A program made the position numbers and the translations under genes. From assembly GCA_905372345.1 (NCBI GenBank), contig CAJPPE010000035.1, positions 1 through 10,015 of the forward strand: a stretch of 10,015 nucleotides of DNA, written 5' to 3'. Origin of the DNA: an uncultured Treponema sp. (GTDB taxonomy: Bacteria > Spirochaetota > Spirochaetia > Treponematales > Treponemataceae). The notes beneath the pieces were generated by a model. The model was given only the letters and a program-made list of their open reading frames with translations. It did not search any database and was not told the origin of the DNA. Of the stretch, positions 5,316 to 10,015 are shown piece by piece; position 1 is the stretch's first letter; every line of letters starts with the position of its first letter.

Positions 5316-7178
5316 ATGAAGACAAATGAAGAAAAAAAGAAGGCTAAAAAGGAAAAGCAGGCAGGGGTCGTAAGCCGCATTCTATCTTATGCGGGGAAGC
5401 ATAAACCCTTTATCTATGTGTCGCTTTTTTTATCGAGCTTGAGTACGGTTGCACTGCTTATTCCGTATGCAGTTGTATTTTATGTTATGCGCGATATTAT
5501 TTCAGCTTATATGTCGGGTGTGCCGATCGATATAAACCGGATGATTTTTTACGGAGCGGCGGCTCTTATTTCCGCTGCAGCAGGTTTCCTTTTGTACTTC
5601 GGTGCTCTTATATGTTCGCATATTACCGCATTCAATTTAATGGGGAATATGAATATGCGCTTGGCGGAAACATTTGCCCGCCTTCCGGTCGGCTGGCACA
5701 CATCACATGCAAGCGGTTCTGTGCGAAAGGTATTTGAAAAAAATGTCCATTCGCTTGAAGGTCTTATTGCACACATGCTGCCCGATGTCGTACAAAATAT
5801 AGTTAGTCCGATTGCCGTTTTGTTTTTACTTTTCTTTTTTGATTGGCGGTTCGGCCTTATTTCATTTTTGACACTTGTTATCGCCTTTGTTCTTCAAGGT
5901 GTGATGATGGCAAAGGGCAAAAAAATGGGATTTATGGAAAGCTACGAAAACTCACTTGAAAAAATGAACAGTGCCGGTACGGAATATATCCGCGGTATTT
6001 CGGTTATTAAAACTTTTAATCAATCGGTACACCGCTTTAAGGATTTTTACAGTTCGATTATAAACTACCGTGATAATGTTTTAAAGTATACCGTTGCTTG
6101 GGAAAACGGCTTTGCAGTTTTTCTTGCTCTATTAAAAGCGGGCTTTATCTTTTTGGTTCCCGCCGCATTTATTTTTGCCGGAACGGCAGGAGATGGCGAG
6201 CCTTATGCAAAGTTTTTGTACGGTTTTATTTTTTATCTTTCTCTTTCGCCTGTTTTATTTAATATGATGATAAAAATCGTGTACGGTTCAACTTTGAATC
6301 TTCAAGGAGGAGATGCCCTCAACCGCATCGAAGCTATCTTAAATGAAAAGCCTGCCCCCGAACCGGAACATTCGATTATGCCGAAAAAATTCGATATTGA
6401 GTTTAAGGATGTTGTATTTTCTTATAAAGGAGAAGGAACACAAGAGACACAAACCGCCGAACAGTCTTTTAAAAAGGCTATCAGCGGCATATCGCTTAAA
6501 CTTCCCGAACATTCTCTGACCGCCCTTGTCGGACCTTCGGGCGGCGGAAAAACCACCCTCGTCAATTTACTCGGACGCTTTTGGGAAACCGATTCCGGAG
6601 AAATTACCATCGGCGGCGTAAATATCAAAGATATCAAAACAGATGACCTCATGCACCTTATCAGCTTTGTGTTTCAGGAAAATAAACTTTTTAGTGAAAG
6701 CATTTTTGAAAATATCCGGTACGGTAAAAAAGATGCAACACGCGAAGAAGTCCTTGCAGTACTGCAAAAAGCAGAGTGCATGGATATTATCGAAAAACTG
6801 CCTGACGGAATAGACACGGTATACGGTACTAAGGGAATATACCTTTCCGGAGGAGAAGCACAGAGGCTTGCGATTGCCCGCTCCCTTTTGCATGATGCTC
6901 CGATTATTGTTCTCGATGAGGCCACCAGCTTTGCCGATGCAGAAAACGAACATAAAATCAAAAAAACATTAAGTCAATTACTTAAAGACAAAACGGTAAT
7001 AATGATTGCTCATCGTCTTTCTTCAATTGTCAATGCAGATCAAATCTGCGTTATCAATGAGGGCAAAATTGAAGAGACGGGAACGCATGCAGAGCTTTTA
7101 GCAAAGACCGGCATGTACAACAGCATGTGGAACAACTTCCAATCGGGCATAAGCTGGAAACTTGCAGCGGGAGAATAA
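5316..7178 (+). CDS. ABC half-transporter (type IV fold), IrtA/YbtP-like partner
   Basis: This 620-residue protein has a lysine-rich N-terminal tail (1-16), membrane segments near 31-56, 75-101, 156-175, 177-195, 263-288 and 299-318, and a C-terminal ATPase. Motifs are Walker A GPSGGGKTT (406-414), Q-loop FQE (453-455), signature LSGGEAQR (510-517), Walker B IIVLDEAT (530-537) and His566. About 15 extra residues separate the A-loop Tyr370 from the first core strand. The D-loop reads FADAEN rather than ALDPEN, and the membrane domain has the AHMLPD (152-157) and EYIRGISVIKTF motifs of the IrtA/YbtP branch, which supports pairing with the protein encoded at 3301. The start follows AAAGGAG (5302-5308) by seven bases. 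No own promoter is clear. The third half-transporter at 8367 is a close paralogue. The substrate is unknown; metal-chelate or heme transport is inferred from context. Confidence 0.88.
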   Translation: MKTNEEKKKAKKEKQAGVVSRILSYAGKHKPFIYVSLFLSSLSTVALLIPYAVVFYVMRDIISAYMSGVPIDINRMIFYGAAALISAAAGFLLYFGALICSHITAFNLMGNMNMRLAETFARLPVGWHTSHASGSVRKVFEKNVHSLEGLIAHMLPDVVQNIVSPIAVLFLLFFFDWRFGLISFLTLVIAFVLQGVMMAKGKKMGFMESYENSLEKMNSAGTEYIRGISVIKTFNQSVHRFKDFYSSIINYRDNVLKYTVAWENGFAVFLALLKAGFIFLVPAAFIFAGTAGDGEPYAKFLYGFIFYLSLSPVLFNMMIKIVYGSTLNLQGGDALNRIEAILNEKPAPEPEHSIMPKKFDIEFKDVVFSYKGEGTQETQTAEQSFKKAISGISLKLPEHSLTALVGPSGGGKTTLVNLLGRFWETDSGEITIGGVNIKDIKTDDLMHLISFVFQENKLFSESIFENIRYGKKDATREEVLAVLQKAECMDIIEKLPDGIDTVYGTKGIYLSGGEAQRLAIARSLLHDAPIIVLDEATSFADAENEHKIKKTLSQLLKDKTVIMIAHRLSSIVNADQICVINEGKIEETGTHAELLAKTGMYNSMWNNFQSGISWKLAAGE

Positions 7179-7336
7179 TTACTAAGCTGAACTGCTGCAG
7201 CAATGAGCTTGTCTCGCTTGATGTCCGCGGTTTAACTGATTTGCAGGAACTATACTACCGGGAGAATCGGCTCACTTCATTGAACCGGCAAGGCTTATCC
7301 CATTTATGGTTCCTGCACTGCGATGATAATAGTAAC
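7178..7336 (+). pseudogene. Remnant of a Treponema-type leucine-rich repeat (TpLRR/BspA-like) gene
   Basis: In one frame this stretch encodes about two TpLRR units: ITKLNCCSNELVSLDV followed by RGLTDLQELYYRENRLTSLN, then LSHLWFLHCDDN. The spacing of Leu, Asn and LDV residues follows the 23-residue TpLRR pattern seen in surface proteins such as LrrA and BspA. There is no signal peptide, no proper start and only a fragment of a domain. It begins at the last base of the ABC stop codon and runs into the promoter of the TetR gene, so it is almost surely a leftover of a larger LRR gene lost by deletion or rearrangement. The frame stays open to a TAG at 7382-7384, but after about 7336 the repeat pattern is gone. 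Confidence 0.7.
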
Positions 7337-7342
7337 CCCTGC

Positions 7343-7378
7343 TTGACATTTTTAATTCTTTTTAGTAACATTGTTCTT
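7343..7378 (+). promoter_or_regulatory. Promoter of the TetR gene with a possible operator over the -10 box
   Basis: TTGACA (7343-7348) is a perfect -35 box; TAACAT (7366-7371) follows after exactly 17 bases. Transcription would begin near 7378. The -10 box overlaps AACATTGTT (7367-7375), a 4-bp inverted repeat with one central base, which is partly symmetric over 7364-7378. TetR-family repressors often bind palindromes in their own promoters, so autoregulation is plausible. The promoter is clear; the operator is an inference. Confidence 0.65.
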
Positions 7379-7403
7379 AATTAGTAGAATGGTTATTACA
7401 AAT

Positions 7404-8057
7404 ATGGACAACTATAAGGGAAAAACATTAGCCGATAAGGATGAGCTAAACACACGGGCAAAGATTTTACGCGCTGCAAAACAGGAGTTTTTTACCAACG
7501 GATTTGCAGATACTAACGTGCGTGCCATTGCAGAAAAGGCGGGGGTTACGACAGGGGCGCTGTATAACCTTTTTGATAATAAGGACGGTATATTCGAAGC
7601 TCTTGTACGCGGCGTGTTCGATGAATTCTTAAACATAATGGCACATCGTGATGTATTTGACGCTGAAAATTTCGGTATGAAAACGAGCGACCTTTCCGCA
7701 ATTACTGAACTATCGCAACGCCGGTTTTTAAGAATGATAGATTTTTTTTACGGTAATTGGGATGCAATGAAACTGATTGTCTGCTGTTCAAAGGGAAGTT
7801 CCTATGAGCGTATTTTCGATAAGGCAATCGCTGTAACTGAAAAAGAAACCTTCCAATGGCTGAAACTCGACGGCGTTAAAATGTCGCGCCGTATACGGTT
7901 TTTTATTCATGTCATGGTAACGTCCCATTTTGAAAATTTAAAAGAGATCTTTTATCATAATTTGAAAAAATCGGAAGCGGTGAAATATGTGCTCGACTTT
8001 AATGTATACCATTGTGCCGGCTGGAAACAATATTGGATGGAACAAGTAAAAGGATGA
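7404..8057 (+). CDS. TetR/AcrR-family transcriptional regulator
   Basis: This 217-residue protein has a typical TetR N-terminal DNA-binding domain: ILRAAKQEFF (21-30), then a helix-turn-helix over about 37-56 with TTGALYNLFDNKDGIFEAL (49-67). The rest is the helical ligand-binding and dimer domain, including KLIVCCSKGSSYE (123-135) with adjacent cysteines 127 and 128. The start is uncertain: an ATG at 7389 would add five residues, and a TTG at 7371 lies within the -10 box and is unlikely. Neither ATG has a clear ribosome site. The gene sits between ABC modules on the same strand and overlaps a small ORF through ATGA. It probably represses its own promoter and the ABC module starting at 8367. 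The ligand is unknown. Confidence 0.85.
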   Translation: MDNYKGKTLADKDELNTRAKILRAAKQEFFTNGFADTNVRAIAEKAGVTTGALYNLFDNKDGIFEALVRGVFDEFLNIMAHRDVFDAENFGMKTSDLSAITELSQRRFLRMIDFFYGNWDAMKLIVCCSKGSSYERIFDKAIAVTEKETFQWLKLDGVKMSRRIRFFIHVMVTSHFENLKEIFYHNLKKSEAVKYVLDFNVYHCAGWKQYWMEQVKG

Positions 8058-8263
8058 TAAACATAAAAGATTTTTGGAACGCAGTATTAAAAAAGATGCC
8101 ATACAAAACGATGAATATCAGCGAGTTGTGCAGTTCATACAAGATCGAAAAAGCAGCAGGAGTTCAGTATACGGATAATGGCATTTTCAGAATCGGCATA
8201 GAGGTTACTTGTAGTACATGGAATAAGCCTTTTGCAAATAGACGGCGCAGATACGAGGCATGA
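8054..8263 (+). CDS. Small ORF overlapping the TetR stop; probably truncated or degraded
   Basis: A 69-residue ORF starts at an ATG overlapping the TetR stop codon (ATGA, with AAAAGG just upstream), the usual layout of a translationally coupled gene. The opening MINIKDFWNAVLKK resembles the start of some small SnoaL/NTF2-like proteins as I remember them, but nothing after it fits that family. A run of six A at 8089-8094 sits where a one-base loss would break the frame: with seven, the text would continue KKDA. The last ten codons lie inside the inverted repeat copy, which supplies the stop. No membrane segment or signal peptide is visible. I treat it as a likely remnant and assign no function. 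Confidence 0.35.
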   Translation: MINIKDFWNAVLKKMPYKTMNISELCSSYKIEKAAGVQYTDNGIFRIGIEVTCSTWNKPFANRRRRYEA

Positions 8264-8344
8264 GCAAAAATTACCCGCAGGCGTGCTTTTGCACGTCGAG
8301 GACTAATTTTTGCGAAATAACGAAGTAGATGCCCCGTATATTTA
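8232..8344 (-). repeat. Structured intergenic repeat, copy B (inverted)
   Basis: Read on the minus strand, this matches copy A at 5038-5148. It runs from TAAATATACGGGGCATCTAC through the hairpin and on to GTATCTGCGCCGT. On the plus strand GCAAAAATTA (8264-8273) pairs perfectly with TAATTTTTGC (8304-8313), and CGTGC (8282-8286) pairs with GCACG (8291-8295) around TTTT. Arm-to-arm length is 50 bases, as in copy A, and the two 8-base internal-loop strands are identical to copy A. The ends (8242-8254 and 8325-8337) are imperfect inverted repeats matching at 10 of 13 positions. It fills most of the gap between the TetR region and the third ABC gene. Confidence 0.75.
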
Positions 8345-8366
8345 CAAAAGATAAGGAGGTGTCAGT

Positions 8367-10015
8367 ATGGACACATATAAAAGATTATTGAAATATACAC
8401 CTGAAAAAAAACACTGTGTGTATATTTCCATTATTTGCTCCGCTTTAGGCGTTGCTTGCCAAATGGGGGCATTTTGGTATTTATGGAAGTTTTTGTATGC
8501 CTTTTTGGTTACAAAAAGCGTTACGGACGGATCGTTTTATGCAACGGTGATTGTCGCTCTTATGCTCGGTTACTCGTTCGTGTATTTCGCGTCTCTCTGG
8601 GCTTCGCATGTCTTGGGTTTCCGTCTTGAATCGAATTTACGAAAAGAGGCAATCAAACATTTGATGAATGCGTCCTTTGCTTTTTTCGATGTAAACAATT
8701 CGGGAAAGATTCGCAAAATCATCGATGACAATGCACAGGAAACGCACATGATTGTCGCTCACCTTATTCCCGACAATGTAGCAGCCCTTCTTACTCCGAT
8801 TTTAATGTTCGTCATTGTTTTTATGGTAGACATAAAACTCGGTATCTTACTCAGCATTATCGCGATAATCGGCGGTGTGCAGATGATGTTTATGATGGGC
8901 AATAAGAACTTTATGCAGAAATACATGGCCGCCTTGGAAAGGATGAACAGCGAAGCGGTGGAGTATGTGCGCGGGATGCAGGTAGTAAAAATCTTTAAAA
9001 GCACGGTGGAATCATTTAAGGCATTTTATACGGCAATTACCGACTATTCCGATTTGGCATACAAGTACACACTCAGCTGCCGAAGCCCATATGTTATGTT
9101 TCAAGTGCTGTTCAATTTGTTTGCCGCCTTTACAATCCCGGCTGCAATTTACTTTATGAATAAGGGTGCGGACGGAAATCTCATTATTGCAAAAATCGTA
9201 TTTTATGTGTGCTTTGCAGGAGTTCTCTTCGGTTCGTTTATGCGTGTTATGTATGTCGGCATGTATAACTTTCAGGCAAAGAGCGTTGTAGACAAACTGG
9301 AAAATCTTTTTACCGAAATGAGCAAGGATAACATAACCCACGGAACTGAAGAAAAATTCGACAACTTCGGTATTGAATTTAAAAATGTTTCGTTCGGTTA
9401 CAATGAAGAAAAGATTTTAAAAAATGTTAGCTTTAAACTTGAACCGAATAAAACATACGCCCTTGTAGGCTCTTCGGGCGGAGGAAAGTCTACAATAGCA
9501 AAACTTATTTCAGGTTTTTATAGAATAAATGAAGGCGAGATTTTAATCGGCGGAAAAAATATTGCCTCGTACTCCAAAAACGCTTTGATGAAAAACATAG
9601 CTTTTGTTTTCCAAACATCCAAACTTTTTAAAACCAGTATTTTTGAAAATGTTAAAATGGGAAATAAGGATGCAAGCGACGAAGATGTCATGAACGCACT
9701 CCGCCTTGCCAGATGTGAAGACATCTTGGATAAGTTTAAAGATAGAGAACACACTTTAATCGGTTCAAAAGGCGTACACTTATCCGGCGGAGAAATCCAG
9801 CGTATTGCAATCGCCAGAGCCATTTTGAAAAATGCCGACATCATCATCTTGGACGAAGCTTCAGCCGCTGCCGACCCCGAAAACGAATATGAAATTCAGC
9901 AGGCCTTTTCCAATCTGATGAAAAACAAAACGGTAATCATGATTGCTCATAGATTAAGCTCCATTAAAAATGTCGATGAGGTTCTGGTTGTCGAAGACGG
10001 CAATATTATCGAACG
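8367..10015 (+). CDS. ABC half-transporter (IrtA/YbtP-like), cut off by the window's right edge
   Basis: The reading frame is open from the ATG at 8367 to the last base, giving 549 complete codons; only the C-terminal tail is missing. AAGGAGGT (8353-8360) is a strong ribosome site six bases before the ATG. The membrane domain has segments near 16-48, 55-80, 136-153, 155-175, 243-263 and 275-295, with the branch motifs AHLIPD (131-136) and EYVRGMQVVKIF (199-210). The ATPase has Walker A GSSGGGKST (368-376), Q415, signature LSGGEIQR (472-479), Walker B IIILDEAS (492-499), D-loop AADPEN and His528. It shares layout and motifs with the protein at 5316, including the near-identical KTVIMIAHRLSSI stretch, so the two are paralogues. 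A second subunit of the ALDPEN type is expected directly downstream. Control by the upstream TetR protein is likely. Confidence 0.9.
   Translation, partial: MDTYKRLLKYTPEKKHCVYISIICSALGVACQMGAFWYLWKFLYAFLVTKSVTDGSFYATVIVALMLGYSFVYFASLWASHVLGFRLESNLRKEAIKHLMNASFAFFDVNNSGKIRKIIDDNAQETHMIVAHLIPDNVAALLTPILMFVIVFMVDIKLGILLSIIAIIGGVQMMFMMGNKNFMQKYMAALERMNSEAVEYVRGMQVVKIFKSTVESFKAFYTAITDYSDLAYKYTLSCRSPYVMFQVLFNLFAAFTIPAAIYFMNKGADGNLIIAKIVFYVCFAGVLFGSFMRVMYVGMYNFQAKSVVDKLENLFTEMSKDNITHGTEEKFDNFGIEFKNVSFGYNEEKILKNVSFKLEPNKTYALVGSSGGGKSTIAKLISGFYRINEGEILIGGKNIASYSKNALMKNIAFVFQTSKLFKTSIFENVKMGNKDASDEDVMNALRLARCEDILDKFKDREHTLIGSKGVHLSGGEIQRIAIARAILKNADIIILDEASAAADPENEYEIQQAFSNLMKNKTVIMIAHRLSSIKNVDEVLVVEDGNIIE

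Noticed and set aside
7371..7403. TTG start at 7371 for the TetR protein
   Set aside because: It falls in the -10 box of the promoter, ahead of the expected transcript start.
8759..9847. Several minus-strand ORFs of 70-110 residues
   Set aside because: All lie within the intact ABC gene that starts at 8367 on the other strand and show no domain or ribosome site; they are chance open frames, as are the other minus-strand ORFs over the transporters.

Overview
The window looks like a piece of a host-associated Treponema chromosome, most likely the T. denticola group. The case rests on four things: an integral membrane protein of the Trep_Strep family; a fragment of a Treponema-type leucine-rich repeat (TpLRR); AT-rich, A/T-biased codon use; and gene junctions crowded with hairpin-forming repeats. 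The species call is an inference from family content, not from a database match. Every gene I can support is on the + strand.

Layout. (1) Positions 60-3077: a near-consensus sigma-70 promoter, a short leader with inverted repeats, and a compact three-gene ECF (energy-coupling factor) transporter operon made of a substrate-binding S protein (Trep_Strep family), an EcfT-type transmembrane protein, and one polypeptide carrying two fused ABC ATPase domains. (2) Positions 3078-3300: a gene-free junction with an AT-rich palindrome and three or four consecutive hairpins. (3) Positions 3301-7178: two ABC half-transporters, each a membrane domain followed by an ATPase domain. Their D-loops differ (ALDPEN in the first, FADAEN in the second), as in heterodimeric IrtAB/YbtPQ-type transporters, so they probably pair. 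A 275-base junction with a structured repeat separates them. (4) Positions 7178-7403: a degraded TpLRR fragment directly after the ABC stop codon, then the promoter of a regulator. (5) Positions 7404-8263: a TetR-family regulator overlapped by a small unrecognised ORF. (6) Positions 8232-8344: a second, inverted copy of the structured repeat. (7) From 8367 to the window edge: a third ABC half-transporter, cut off near its C-terminus and closely resembling the one at 5316.

How the genes may work together. ECF modules and IrtAB/YbtPQ-type ABC pairs are both found in metal-chelate and tetrapyrrole uptake. From memory, streptococcal siaFGH and a related ECF system in Lactobacillus sakei are linked to heme uptake, and the streptococcal operon also carries ABC half-transporters. 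An iron, heme or metallophore uptake role is therefore the best hypothesis, but no residue in the window fixes the substrate. The TetR gene probably controls itself and the second ABC module, whose partner subunit should lie just past the right edge.

The most interesting non-coding signal is the repeat at 5038-5148 and, inverted, at 8232-8344. Both copies form a 50-base double-stem hairpin in which four base pairs differ between copies and all four are compensated, while the 8+8 internal-loop bases are identical. That pattern indicates selection on structure, or spread of a structured element.
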